In this document: positions 1-11,479 of the stretch, in pieces
Layout of the letters: each line of letters begins with the position of its first letter
Numbering within the stretch: the first letter of the stretch is position 1
Source of the DNA: Morella rubra
Lineage: Eukaryota > Streptophyta > Magnoliopsida > Fagales > Myricaceae
Assembly (NCBI GenBank): GCA_003952965.2
Contig: CM025855.1
Coordinates: 17,984,417-18,048,416 of the forward strand
Length of the DNA: 64,000 nucleotides
Reading direction: 5' to 3'
The notes under the pieces: model-generated
What the model was told of the DNA's origin: nothing
Seen by the model: only the letters and a program-made list of their open reading frames with translations
Databases searched by the model: none
Program-made: the position numbers and the translations under genes

Positions 1-462
1 TATTTAATTAGTTCATGACATCATATGACAAAATTAAATTCATAAAATAATTGCAATGCCAATAATATAATGCAAATGATAAAAATAATAATTTTAGAAT
101 GTATCTGGACACGGTATGACTTGAGTATAGGCAAGCTAAAGATGAGAAAAATTGCATGTGCAAAAAATTAAATCTAAAGTCATATAAATTCAACAATTAA
201 ATGCATAACTTAGATTTATGCCTCTTAACCATTTTCCATCTAAAACCAATATTTAAAACATTAAAAAATTAATATTATATTAAATTTAGGTGTACTCAAC
301 ATGCAATATTTTGGCTCAATCACACCCCCAAACTAACTTTTTGCTAGTCTCTTAGCAAAGAAAGTGAAAGACAATGAGCTAGACACATCCCGGGAAAAAA
401 GCTCAACTAACATCAACTACTATTCAAATTCAAACGCCACAACTTATTATGAAGTCATATTT
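1..462. other. AT-rich retroelement-derived flank, no gene
   Basis: No coding sequence is supported here. Parts of bases 150-330 resemble bases 56108-56300 in scattered blocks: a stretch before 'aaaaccaat', then 'aggtgtactcaacatgcaat' against 'agatgtactaatcatgcaat'. The same old repeat therefore appears to flank the outer end of element B and the truncated left end of element A. The family is not identified. Confidence 0.4.
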
Positions 463-1046
463 TTTAAAGGAGTTGTCAAAGCAAAGTGGATAGGAAATTA
501 CAACATCCAAGCGCAAAAAAACTCCTCTAGCAAAGATGGTGTTGACACATTTTTGTAGTGTCGACAACATCTTTTATTGTGCTTTGTATTTCCACGTCAA
601 GCTCTAAGAGCTATTGTTTATTACTTCTTTCATTAAACCTTGAAAAATAGTAAAGTATAGGAAGCACTTTGGGCAACTCAGAGGTTAGAAGAAATCTTTC
701 CTTGAGTGTGAGAATTGTTGTAAGAGGTGAACCGTGAGCTTGGGAAAATGTTTGTCATGTTTACTTAACACCTCAAAATTAATGTGTGACTACTATTGGA
801 TTATAGTTGAGAAAGTCCAAGGAAGGTAATAGCCTTGGGAGTGGACGTAGGCAAGTCTTGGCCGAACCACCTAAAAATATCGGTGTTATCTCTCTTCCCT
901 TACTCTCTATTATTTGTTGTGGTTCTTTATTGTGCTGCAATATATTACTCTTTAAATGCTTTTAGATTTGGGTTATTCTCGAAAAACTTTCATATTTTAT
1001 TAAAATCCAATTCGCCCCCTCTCTTGGGTTGCCATCTAGATTCACA
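463..1046 (+). repeat. Truncated 5' LTR of element A (LTR family S1)
   Basis: Bases 463-1046 match the second half of the S1 LTRs at 22574-23796 and 56990-58265. They share the 'aaactcctctagcaaagatggtg' region, the degenerate GTGTCGACAC-type palindromes near 540-570, and the end 'cttgggttgcc...ttcaca'. The left part of the LTR is missing. The boundary with the preceding AT-rich DNA near 463 is approximate. A decayed primer-binding site (attggtataagaac, 1047-1060) follows directly. Confidence 0.8.
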
Positions 1047-1146
1047 ATTGGTATAAGAACTAAGGTTTTACATCCTTAGTTATGATAACCCTTGTTAGCT
1101 CTTTATTGGCTGAAGGTCCATCCACAAATTGACCTCCTTTGTTTAG

Positions 1147-2060
1147 TAGAACTTGCTATAACTATTGGAAGGCAATGATGAGGACTTACATCCAAACTAT
1201 GGACTATAAACTTTGGAGAGTTATATCTCATGGTTCCAAATTTCCTAGTGACAAGGAATGTAAGCTGAAAGAGGAAATGATTAGGATGATGCTGATCTTA
1301 AGCTCATGTCTTTAAATTCTAAATCCATGATTGTCTTATATTGTGCACTTGATTCTAATGAATTCCATTGTGTTTCTAGTTGTGATACGGCTAAACAAAT
1401 ACGAGGATAAATTGCTAGTTGCCCATGAGGGTACGAATCAAGTCAAGGAAAACAAAATCAGCATGCTTGTTCATAATATGAATTGTTTGAGATGAAATCT
1501 TATGAATCTATTTCCTCCTTGTCTACTCGTTTTAATGATGCTATAAATAGTCTCAAATCTCTTGACAAAGAATATTCTAATGTTGAAATCATGAGAAAGG
1601 TTCCCAGGTATCTTCCTAAAGCTTGGGAACCAAAAGTCACCGCTATCCAAGAAGCCAAAGATTTGACTAACTTATCTCTAGACGAGCTCGTGCGATCTCT
1701 CATGACACATGAAATGAATCAAGTATAGGGCAATGAGGATGAAGGAAAAGGAAAATGAGGCATAGCTTTGAGATCATCATACTCTAGCAGTGATGTGTCC
1801 TCAGAAGACGATGAAGAAATGACCTTGTTTACAAAGAAATTCAAAAATTGCTTTCGAAAAAAATAAAGAGACAAAAGATATCCAAGGAAGACCAACTTCA
1901 AATGAGAGAGTAGCAAGAAAAATGAAACTATCTGTTTTGGTTGCAAGAAGTCAGGACACATCAAGTCAGAATGCCCCAACATTGAATCATACATGAATTC
2001 TAAAGATTTCATGGATAAGAAGAAAGCCTTTATGGCTGCTTGGTGAGAATCTGATGAAAG
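1147..2060 (+). pseudogene. Element A gag (broken)
   Basis: Retrotransposon capsid/nucleocapsid remnant. A copia-type gag is readable in pieces, with a segment containing LLVAHEGTNQVKENKISML (about 1409-1468) that is nearly identical to the gag of element B. The longest open piece is 1483-1728. A zinc knuckle, CFGCKKSGHIKSEC (CX2CX4HX4C), lies at 1933-1974 and would bind element RNA. An acidic GAAAGT repeat (SESESE) follows at about 2050-2090. Several stop codons and frameshifts interrupt it, so no working protein is possible. Confidence 0.85.
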
Positions 2061-2159
2061 TGAAAGTGAAAGTGAAAGTGAAGAAGATGAAGTTGCAAAC
2101 CTGTACTTGATGGCCATCGAAAATGAGGATGAGAAGTGCTTGATGACAATTGAAGTAAA

Positions 2160-2560
2160 GGGACATTGGGTCCTTGATAGTTGATGCTTCAAGCATATGA
2201 TTGGAGACAAGAGTTAGTTCAAATCTCTTAGTCCAAAAGAAAAAGGTCCAGTTACATTTGGTGATAATGGCAAAGGAAAAATACTTGGTGCTGAAAATGT
2301 CGGTATGACTCCAAACCCCACTATTGATCTCGTACTATTTTGCTGATGGTTTAGAGCATAATCTCTTCAGCATTAGTCAATTACGTGAGAAGGGAAATTG
2401 AGCCATTTTTGAAACATCAATAAATATTGTTGAAAATATTGAAAGCAAGAAAGTCCTGTTTGTGGGACACAAATATGAAAATGTGTACATTGTTCACTTG
2501 GGGAATATTTTTTCTAAAAATGTAAAATGTTTTTATGCTTTAAGTGACAAGGATAGTTGG
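2160..2560 (+). pseudogene. Element A protease and pre-integrase (broken)
   Basis: The aspartic-protease motif region reads WVLDS, then an in-frame TGA at 2182-2184, then CFKHMIGDKS. In element B the same place reads WVLDSGCSKHMIGDK, so the active-site DSG is lost here by a Gly-to-stop change. Downstream sequence keeps recognisable protease and pre-integrase blocks (GMTPNPTID near 2308) in shifting frames. It is a decayed part of the copia polyprotein. Confidence 0.8.
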
Positions 2561-3420
2561 TTGAGGCATAAAAGACATGCTTAAGCAAGCACGAACTTGA
2601 TTTCAAAATTGTCCAAAACGGAACTTGTTTCGGTTTTGCCTGACCTTGTTTTTGAAAAGGATAAAATTTGTGCAGTTTGTTAAAAAGGCAAATAAACTAG
2701 AACATCTTTTAAACCCAAAAACATTGTATCCACTTCTAGGCCACTACAACTACTACACATTTAGCCCAACTTGAATGTCGAGTTTGGTGGCAACCGCTAT
2801 GGCTTTGTTGTTCTTGATGATTTTAGTAGATTTACACGGGTTCTATTCCTAGCTTATAAGGATGAGGTCTTTCATGTTTTTGAAAAACTGTGCAAGAGAT
2901 TTCAAAATGAAAAAAGAGTTATATTTCTAGCATAAGGAGTGATCATGGAAAAGAATTTCAAAATTCCTGCTTTGCAAAATTTTGTGGTGAAAATGGTATT
3001 CAGCATAACTTCTCGGCTCCAAGAACTCCTCAACAAAACGATGTTGTTGAGAGGAAAAATAGGACCCTTGAAGGCATAGCAATAACCTTGCTTTGCGAAA
3101 TCAACTTGTCAGACTATTTTTGGGCTGAACCATTAACACAAATTTTTATGTTATGAATCGATGTATGATAAGGCCTATTCTCAAGAAAACTCCATATGAG
3201 CTATGGAAAAATAGAAAACCTAACATTAGTTATTTTCATGTATTTGGATGCAAATGCTTTGTTCTTAACAACAACAAGGACAACTTGAGTAAGTTTGATG
3301 CGAAGGCAAATGAAGGTATATTTCTTGGTTATTAAACTTCTAAAAAAGCTTATCGTGTATTCAATAAAATAACCACAGTTGCTGAAGAATCCATTCATGT
3401 TGTCTTTGATGAATCAAACG
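2560..3420 (+). pseudogene. Element A integrase (broken)
   Basis: This is the remnant of the copia integrase, which would join element cDNA to host DNA. Visible pieces are the GAG-pre-integrase region near 2560-2700, a catalytic-core region around 2800-3060 ('DDFSRFTRVLFLA', 'SDHGKEF' type), and the conserved C-terminal block with ELWKNRKPNISYFHVFGCKC at about 3198-3257. The piece 3153-3335 is still open. Stops and frameshifts break the rest. The same block is found on the minus strand in element B on both sides of the nested gypsy element. Confidence 0.85.
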
Positions 3421-3749
3421 CTTTTGTTAAAAGAGGTGATGAAGATATTGTAGTTCTTGATAAAGAAATTGAGAAACCTACAACAAGTGAAGAACAGGAA
3501 GATTCTCAAGCACAAGAACAATATGTTTAAGAAATTGAAGAAGAAATGCCACAAAGCAACAATGATCTACCTAAAGCATGAAATCATTGGTAACGTAGAG
3601 AAAGGTGTAAGTACTCGCTCTGCTTTAAACCACGCAAACAATTTTGCTTTACTTCTCAATTTGAGCCTAAGAATTTTCTTGAGGCTGAAGATGATGAAAG
3701 TTAGATCCATGTTATGGAGGATGAGTTAAAATAGTTTGAGAAAAACCAA

Positions 3750-4982
3750 GTATGACATTTAGTTCCTAGACCTAAGGATCATCCAATTATTGGTAAAAAA
3801 AATGAGTTTTTAGTAACAAAGTGGATGAATCTGGGGTTGTCGTATGGAACAAGGCAAGATTGATTTTGATGAAACATTTGCACCTGTTGCTAGAATATAA
3901 TTCATTCGTATGTTCTTGCTTTTGCTTGTTAAAAGGATTTTAAACTGTTTCAAATGTATGTTTCTCAATGGTTTTCTTTCTCAATGGTTTTCTTTCTCAA
4001 GAAGTTTATATAGAACAACCTCCGGGCTTTGAAGATGGGAAACTACCCCCATCATGTGTTCAAGCTCACAAACGCATGGTATAAACGACTAAGATCTTTT
4101 CTTATAGACAATAGATTTTCATGAGGTATAATCGACACTACTCTCTTCACTAAGGAAAAGAACAATGAACTATTAATTGTTCAAATATATGTTGATGATA
4201 TTATTTTTGGATCTACTACTGAATCTCTATGAGAGAAGAATTTGCTAAAGCTATGCAGGTTGGATTCGAGATGAGCCTCATGGGAGATTTGAATTACTTT
4301 CTTGGACTTCAAATTAAACAAAATAATGAGGGCATCTTCATAAACCAAGCAAAATACACATGAGATCTACTCAAACGATTCGGAATGGACAACTCAAAAC
4401 CTACAAGTACACCTATGAGTCCATCAACTATAATGGAAATGCATGAGAAAGGAAAGGACGTAGACCATATAAAATATCGAGGTTTGCATGTGTTTGAATG
4501 AACATCATCCTTACTTTGTCTTACTGCTAGTAGACCAGATATTATGTTTACAATTTGCATGTGTTACTAGATTTCATTCTTGCCCTACAATGTCTCACCT
4601 CCTTGCAATCAAGAGAATATTTTGATATCTTGTTGGCACTCAAAATCTTGGTCCATTTTACCCTAAGAGTGTTGAATTAAATTTGAAAGGAAACTTGGAC
4701 GTTGATTATCTCGATTGCAAAATTGATAAAACAATACTAGTGGTGCGTATAAATTTCTTAGGCCATCGCTAGTGCATTGGTTTTCTAAGAAAAGCAATTT
4801 TGTGGCTCAATCAACCATGAAAACTGAGTATATTGCCATTGGCAATTGGTGTGCACAAATATTGTGGATGAAATAACAATTTAAAGATTTTAATCTTCAT
4901 TATTCTCTCATCCCAATAAAATGTGATAACACAAGTGCCAGAAATCTTTCTAAAAATCCTATTTAACACCCTATGAAATAAT
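3750..4982 (+). pseudogene. Element A reverse transcriptase and RNase H (broken, truncated)
   Basis: A copia reverse transcriptase is recognisable from about 3760 (VPRPKDHPIIG-like). The catalytic YVDD box lies in IYVDDIIFGST at about 4171-4215. RNase H sequence follows (MKTEYIAI at about 4818, then the DNTSA block near 4927). The sequence breaks off at 4982, before the usual end of RNase H, at an unrelated LTR fragment. Many stops are present. A 25-bp stretch 'ctcaatggttttctttctcaa' is doubled near 3964-4000, a small local duplication. Confidence 0.85.
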
Positions 4983-5037
4983 TGTAATAGCCCGGACCAT
5001 GAAGACCTCAAGCATTGTCTTATAGTAACGGAGACAG
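4983..5037 (-). repeat. Terminal fragment of LTR family L3
   Basis: The 55 bases starting 'tgtaatagcccggaccatga' are the reverse complement of the 3' terminus of the L3 LTR seen at 16060-16114 and 12270-12323 ('...ccgggctattaca'). Only the end of the LTR is present, directly abutting the gypsy LTR fragment at 5038. Confidence 0.75.
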
Positions 5038-5352
5038 CGATGCAGGGGGAGCTGAGTCAGATGACGCTGAGCTGTCAGATTCCACATTGATGGCGTTGAA
5101 TTACCTTGAGCGGGTAGATCGGCGCAAGGATGGCAAGAAAATCGAAATCTAACCTAATTGGGGCATGTGTTGGTTTTTTGGCCATAACTTTGGCTACGAA
5201 TATCCGATTCGCGCCCATGACCCCAATTCGGAAAGCACTTTTCCGCGCGGACGTCGTGGCCACCCAGCTACGCTTTGGTGCACTTTTCATAGAGATTATC
5301 TTGTTAGCTAGGGCAACCGGTATGTTGCAAGGAAAGACACGGAATTCATCCC
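5038..5352 (+). repeat. Chimeric gypsy LTR (family G1) with an inverted end
   Basis: Bases 5038-5284 match the first half of the 565-bp G1 LTR in plus orientation ('gatgcagggggagctgagtc', 'cggaaagcacttttccgcg'). From about 5288 the sequence continues as the opposite end of the same LTR in minus orientation ('gattatcttgttagctaggg', 'accggtatgttgcaagg'). The rest is missing. This is a fold-back-like rearrangement rather than a simple solo LTR. No target-site duplication was found. Confidence 0.75.
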
Positions 5353-5434
5353 AAATCCACATTCACCCACCCCCCCTTTCGGCTCGAGTGTACTACGTTT
5401 AATCCAAAACCGCCTAGTTCAATTGGTATCAGAG
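5353..5434 (+). promoter_or_regulatory. Element C 5' LTR tail and primer-binding site
   Basis: The end of the LTR (5353-5421, '...cgagtgtactac...cgcctagttca') matches the end of the 3' LTR at 20140-20204 ('cgggtgtactac...gcctagttca'). It is followed at 5422-5434 by attggtatcagag, the usual site complementary to the 3' end of initiator tRNA-Met that primes first-strand synthesis. The rest of the 5' LTR has been replaced by the chimeric G1 fragment. Confidence 0.75.
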
Positions 5435-5468
5435 TATATTTTGACTCCTTAGACTTAAAATATTCAAG

Positions 5469-6780
5469 ATGGACAACATTCAATCTTTTAATGTTCCACC
5501 ATATTTTGATGGATCCAATTATGCGTACTGAAAAGTGAGCATTCGGGCATTCCGCAAGTCAATAGATGAAAGAGTTTGGACAACAATTTGTGGTAGTTGG
5601 AAAAGGCCAACTATTACCGTTAATGAAGAAGTCATTGATAAAGAACCTAGTCAATGGTTGACTACAAAAAGGGAGACAGCTAGTTGGCGTAGCAGAGGGA
5701 TAAATGTGATATTTTTGAGTTTGTCCCCTGAAGAATACATGAGAATTTCAAATTGTGACATTTTGAAAGAAGCTTGGGATACTATGAAGTTGACCCATGA
5801 AAGAACAGAAGTTGTCCAAGATTCTATGATGCATAAGAATATTTCATGGTTTGAGGAACTAAAAATGAAAGAAGATGAGTGTTTCGATGATTTCTACAGA
5901 AAACTCCCAAGCTCAGTCAATTGAAGCTTTAGTTGGGTGAAAGAATTCCTAATTCAAAAGTGATTTGAAAGACTCTAAATTCATTACCTGAATGATTTAG
6001 ACCCAAAGTCACTGTTATTGAAGAAAATAAAGATTTGGATTCCATAAAGCTTGATTAGTTGGCAACTTTAAACATATGAACCAATGTTTCCTACAACTAG
6101 AAAAAGGAAAATCCATTGCACTAAAACTAATGGATTCAGATTCAAATTTAGACGACGAGTTGTTTGATGAAGATGACATGGCGTTATTCATCAAAAAGTT
6201 CTGAAAAGCATTTCAGTTTAAAAAGAGCAGAAATTGGAAAAACCAAAAATCTAAATCTAAACCCTTTGGTAGACCAAATTGGAAAAATGATTACCAGAAG
6301 GATAAACCAAAGAAAAGCGAGTTCAGAAAGAAACTAGAGCAATGACTACAATGTCACGGGTGTAAAGGATTTGGGCACTTTAAGGCTGAATGTGCTACAT
6401 TTTTTAAATCAAAGGGAATGAATGCTATGAAGACATCATTCTCAGATTCTGATTCAAAGTCAGTATTCTCAGACCATGACAACTCTAATAATGAAAAAGT
6501 AAACCTAGTTGCATTTACAACTTCGGTTAAAACTAATGAGTTTGCTGATTTTGATGATTCAAAAGAAACTATCACTGAAGATGCAGATGAACTTGAGTGT
6601 TGAAAGGAAACTTATCAAGAGTTGTATGAAGAGAGTATTAATGTAAAGAAGGAGAATTGTTTGATTTTTGAGAAAATCAATCTTGTTGAAAAAGAAAGAG
6701 ATGAGTTAGATGAAAAATTACTGGAGAAAAATTCTGTGGTTCAAAAGTGTATTAAGATGAAAGCTTCTCTTTAGGATGTG
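5469..6780 (+). pseudogene. Element C gag (broken)
   Basis: It begins MDNIQSFNVPPYFDGSNYAY, a typical Sirevirus gag start 35 bases after the primer-binding site, and is stopped by a TGA after YAY. The next open stretch, 5535-5924, holds the conserved TMKLTHERTEVVQDSMM region. A zinc finger QCHGCKGFGHFKAEC (CX2CX4HX4C) lies at about 6349-6393. It is followed by an acidic tail (6418-6600) and a charged, coiled-coil-like stretch to about 6770. The protease active-site region is not recognisable. Multiple stops are present. Confidence 0.85.
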
Positions 6781-7511
6781 ATAATTGCTATGGTTTAATC
6801 CTAGATGACAGTTTACCATGTAATAGAGCTAAAGTTGATTTATCTCATCTTTGGCACCAAAGGTTGGGAAACATAAATTATCATGACTTAGTAAACATTC
6901 TGAATCTAGTTGATGGTATTCCTAAACTAGAGAAGGTCATTCACAAAGTATGAGGACCTTGTCAACTCGGTCAACAAATTAGATCATCACATAAAAAGAC
7001 CACTGATGTTCTTACTACTAAATGTTTAGAGGTGTTACATTTGGATTTACTAGGGCCAACAAGGATTGAAAGTCTTGGTGGTAGAAAATACATATTTGTT
7101 GTTGTAGATGAATTTTCTAGGCTCACCTGGATTGTGAGACCCCGACCTTATTTCTATCATTGTGAAGAATTATGACTCCCTAAGTGTGTATTGCTCTAAT
7201 TATTATTATTACTCTAATTTTCGAGAGAGGCATGTATGGGGAGATTAATCTAAAGTTATGTCTAGGTGGAATTTTCCCCTAGCATTTTTATGAGTTTTAA
7301 GCTAGGATTTAAATGTTATATTATTTGCAATTGTTAAAATTTGAGTAATTGAGATTAATTAGGCTAATTATTTTAATTAATGGAATATGTCCCTAAGTTA
7401 CAATATTTGGAAGAATTTAATTAGGGCTTTAACCTTGAAAATGTGTGAGACTTAGAATTTAAAATGGGAAGGCATGATTGGGGTAATTTATATGGTAGCT
7501 GGAAATAAAAG

Positions 7512-7800
7512 GAAATAAAAAAAAAAAAAAAAAAGAAAGAAAAGTGAAAGAGGAGGGAAATCACGTGAAGGAGGGAAAAAAAGGGGGGGGCAGCCTTGTC
7601 TTCCCCCCCCCCAAAGCAAATTCACGTCTAACACCCCCCCTCTCTCTTGCCGCATTTCTCATTTTTCCTTGCCCAAAAACCGCACCTTTCACTTGCCCTA
7701 AAACACCCAACCGAAGAAGAAGAAGAAGAAGAAAGAAGAAGAAGAAGAAGAAGAAGAAAAGGAGAGGAAGAAGAAGAAGGAGAAAGAGGAGAAAAACAAA
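7512..7800. repeat. Low-complexity tracts inside the L4 solo LTR
   Basis: An A-tract with few interruptions lies at about 7509-7541. Short G and C runs lie near 7581-7611. A GAA/GAAGAA-rich purine tract runs from about 7713 to 7795. The last encodes long K/R/E runs in some frames and F/L/S runs in others, so predicted proteins here are artefacts of composition. Poly-purine tracts of this kind are commonly found in transcribed LTR leaders. Confidence 0.85.
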
Positions 7801-9639
7801 GGTAAAAATCCGGCCCTTTCTGCTGGCCGAAAATAACACTACCCCATCTCTCCCATTTTCTTCTTGTTTTCTTTTGATGGTTGGTTGTTGTTTTGATGGT
7901 AGTTTGTCTAGGTTGTTTTCTCCTTGTGTTCATGGGTGTTTAGTGTAGTGTTTAGTGTAGATCTTGCAAGTATTTAAGGGTAGTATAGATTTACATGAAA
8001 ACATGGGGAAATATGGCTAGATCTGAAATGAGGGTTCAAGAGAAATCGTTTATGTGCTCTAAGTGTTTGATAAAAGGCCTAAGAGAGGTTGAAATCTATT
8101 TTGAGCATGTATGGCCGAATTTATTGGTTTGATGTATTAGGTTTATGCATGTTAGTCTTGTTGAGAACCACCAAGCCCTAAGTGTTAGATATATGTTCAG
8201 ATCTGAAAAATATGCAAGAGGATCAATAATGCACCCTAGGTGTTTGATAAAAAGCCCAAAAGATATGGGTAAATGCAATAGTTTTAGCTTGATGAAGATG
8301 GAATCATGATTTTGTTGTAAACTTTGAATTGGAGTTGTAAAAGTGGGAAGAATGTGAGAGAATGGTTGCTGTTATGAGATGTTAAATTAGCCTTGGATGT
8401 TGGTTGTGACATGAAGAGATTAGGGTTTTGGTTGTTGGAGGTTTGGAAGGTTGAGAAGATCATTGTTGTTGCTGAAATTTAATCTCTGCAGATTTCAAGG
8501 CTCGAATTTGGAGTGTGTTCTGATGCACTTGTGCTTATCCCTTGATCTTAAGAGGATCCTAGATCGTAGGCCTAGGAAATAGGAAGATTTTAAGCCATAC
8601 CTTGGATGATTCCGATAACTATCGAGTGAGATATGCGTTGTTCAAGGCCCGGACGTCAAGCTGCCAGCAGCCTTGCACGTCCGGAATGTTAGCTCATTTC
8701 GAATACCTTTTGAGGATCATTTTAAGTCCAAATTTTACGAGGTTGGTCTTGAATTTTAAGTTTAAGGAAGAAGAACATTTTAAGATAAATTTCGTGTGAT
8801 TTAGAGGTAAAATGAATGAGTTGTAGTATTTTGAAAATGGAGGGCCGAGCTGGAATCAGCAACAGCGTTGTTGTAGGATTTTCGCCTAATAAGAAGTGTT
8901 TGTGAAAATGTATAGTAAATCCTGCTGTTGTGAATTTTACCCCCAATCTTGACCTATGAAAGCTGAATATTTCAGAATAAATTTCATGTAATTTGGAGCC
9001 ATGATTTTGAAGTTATGAATTTTTAAGTTGGAGACGTCGGGGCTGCCCGTCCTCAGCAGCTTGTATTTTCGGGTGAAGGTTTTGAGTAGCAAATGAGCTT
9101 CAAATTACTTAGAATTTTGATATGTTATGAAAATTTGTGTAAGGATCAGTTTAGAATCCAATTCTTATGGCTTCGGCATCCTTAGAATAACATTTGCATT
9201 ATAGGGTCACCATTGATAAGTCAAACAATATGGGTGGTGATTTTGTATGATGAGTTGTGAATAATTGAGTGACTACTCTATACATTTAGTAAGCCTATGA
9301 ATAACTTTAGTATGAATCAATTGTAGGCAAGGTGCTGCCATTCGCTCAAGTGGACGGAGGTAAGTGGAATTTGTAAGTAGAAACTTACGTTTTTCCGAAA
9401 ACTGGAATGATACACAGCATGAAAAGTATTTATGAATAAGCATATCAAGCATGGCATGACACGAGCATTTGCATGATTTTCTTGAATGAAAAAGAAAGTT
9501 TTGTGCAAATGAAAGCATGAGGAGTATTATGATTTCTCATTATCAAGCATGGCATTATCAAGCATGACATGACATGAGCATTTGCATAAGTTTCTTTGTG
9601 CAAATGAAAAATGATAAGTATGTTATCACAAGTCAAGTT

Positions 9640-9930
9640 AAAGGGCTAAATAAGATGGTCGGTACCGTACCAATAAGATAGGACATCCACTCCGAAGGAC
9701 GAATGCGAGAAGGATGGATGATTCCTAAGGGGCACCCACTCCGAAGGACGAATGAGAGAAGGATGGGTAGTTCCCGAGGTATGTGCAATCACACCGAAGG
9801 ATGCTTGCAAGAAGGTGTGAACCTCCAAGGGTTGAGTCTAGCCATCAGGCCTGGGGCCAACAAGGGCTAGCTCAACCAAATGTGTTCCCAAGGGAAAAAG
9901 GGAATAGTTCCGAAAGGAACGCACAACCCT
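9640..9930. repeat. Short imperfect tandem repeats near the 3' end of the L4 LTR
   Basis: The motif CACTCCGAAGGACGAATG(C/A)GAGAAGG occurs at about 9688 and 9737. A diverged third copy (acaccgaaggatgcttgcaagaagg) is at about 9791. Spacing is about 50 bases. Just upstream (9440-9610) a unit containing 'gcatttgcat...tgtgcaaatgaaa' is also repeated. These repeats sit upstream of the LTR end. Confidence 0.7.
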
Positions 9931-11479
9931 GACTTCAGGGTAAATGGAGCGTGATAAGTAGCCAAATCAAGAAAGAAAGGTTTTCAAGAAAGAAATATTT
10001 TCAAGCAAGAAATGTTTTTCAAGATCAAGTACATTGTCTCATGCATATGCAAGCATCAATGTACATTCATGATTTATGCAAGACATGCATTATTTATTGC
10101 ATATAAACCCTTACTGAGTCTTTCGACTCACAGTTTTAAATTGTACCATTCCAGACAACATTTCAGGTGGGGAAATCTAGAAGAGGGACCGACGAGAATG
10201 TCCTCTTCCCTTTTTGTTGTTTCATTAAAGGATTAGATATAATTTTTGGAAGAGCCGACATGAGCCTCCGTTGTGTGGTGGTCATGGGTTATTCGGCCTA
10301 GTAAAGTTTAGTTTTTAACCGATTGGTATTTTGAGACTGTGTTGTAATTACTTCAAGTTATTGATCGAGATGCAAGTGTTAGAAATAGGTTCTAATGTTT
10401 CGTATGCGCGTTAATCGCTAGCGATATAAAGTTTTAAAAAAAAAAAATTTAGGTATTATGATATTCCGCTACAAGAATTTAGTAAGTACGCTGGAGTGTT
10501 CCTTGTTGGGAATGCTCGCGGCTGTCATTAGCCTCGCTGAGCCAGCGTTCGGGGCGTGACATGGATTGTACTTCTGAGGAAAAAGTCTGAAGCTTTTGAG
10601 AAGTTTAAAAGCTTGACTATTTGACTGCAAAATGAACAAGGCTGCAGAATCTCAAGAATCCGAGGTTACCATGGGAAGAAATTTGACAACTCTAGCTTCA
10701 AGCTTATTTTCCAGATGCGGGAATACATTAAGAATTTTCTACACCAATAATACCTCAATAGAACAGATTTGTTGGGAGGAAGAACAGGGTTCTCCAAGAA
10801 TGGCTCGGGTAATGCTACATGGTAAAGGTATTGCTAAAAAATTTTCGGGTGAACCTAGAAATACTGCATGTTATATCATTAATCGTGTGTACCTTAGACC
10901 TAAAACAAAGAAAACTTCTTATGGGTTATGGAAAGAAAAAAGGTTTTCGGGGAAGTATTTTAGAGTATTTGGAAGTAAATGCTATATCGTACATGATAGA
11001 GAAAATTTGGGTACGTTTTGATTCTAGAAGTGACAAAGGGATATTTTTAGGATATTCATCATCAAGTATAGCCTACGAATATACAATCTATGTATCTTAA
11101 CTATTGTGGAATCTATTAATGTTAAAATAGATTATGATTTGGATTCTTCTACTAACCTGGAGGATATTGAGAATTTTGTTGAGAAACTGGATATTCAGGT
11201 TGAAGATGAATCTGAAGTTACTAAATGCTCACATCTCCTAGAAGAAAGAGGAGATCAAGTTGACACAGAGTCTGAAGAAAATAAACCATCAAATTCTGAT
11301 AAAGACAAGGATCATGCCTCGTATGTGAAGAAGAATCATCCCAAACAAAAATTTCATTGGTAAGATCAAAGAAGGTATGAGACTAACAAGTAGAGTTATA
11401 AACCAGATTTCTTACTCATGCTATATTTCTTAACATGAACCTAAGAATTTTGATGAAGCTCTAAAAGATGAATTTTGAA

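Larger units (their letters stand above)
7133..10561 (+). mobile_element. Solo LTR, 3.4 kb (family L4), in element C integrase
   Basis: The unit starts TGTGAGACCCCGACC and ends TTCGGGGCGTGACA, so its termini are imperfect inverted repeats of TG...CA type. It is flanked on both sides by TGGAT (7128-7132 and 10562-10566). The integrase frame is continuous when the unit and one TGGAT are ignored. There is no gag, pol, primer-binding site or polypurine tract inside, so this is a solo LTR left by LTR-LTR recombination. Its length and terminal CCCCGA suit a Ty3/gypsy element with large LTRs (Tekay/Del-like), but that assignment is inference. The short ORFs inside do not look like genes. Confidence 0.85.
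6790..11372 (+). pseudogene. Element C pre-integrase and integrase, split by a solo LTR
   Basis: The pre-integrase HWHQ-type block (SHLWHQRLGNINYHDL) is near 6840-6890. The integrase core follows: VLHLDLLGPTRIESLGGRKY at about 7030-7090, then a DEFSRLTW-type block to 7132. The solo LTR 7133-10561 then intervenes. The integrase resumes at 10562 in the same reading frame after a 5-bp target duplication. Later pieces include GYGKKKGF...FGSKC at about 10920-10980 and an acidic linker open from 11106 to 11363. Frameshifts and stops are frequent, so this is inactive. Confidence 0.85.

Noticed and set aside
7544..7948. Open frames of 90-134 codons rich in Lys/Arg or Phe/Leu on both strands
   Set aside because: They are created by the GAA purine tract and homopolymers inside the L4 solo LTR, with no conserved domain and no independent start context.
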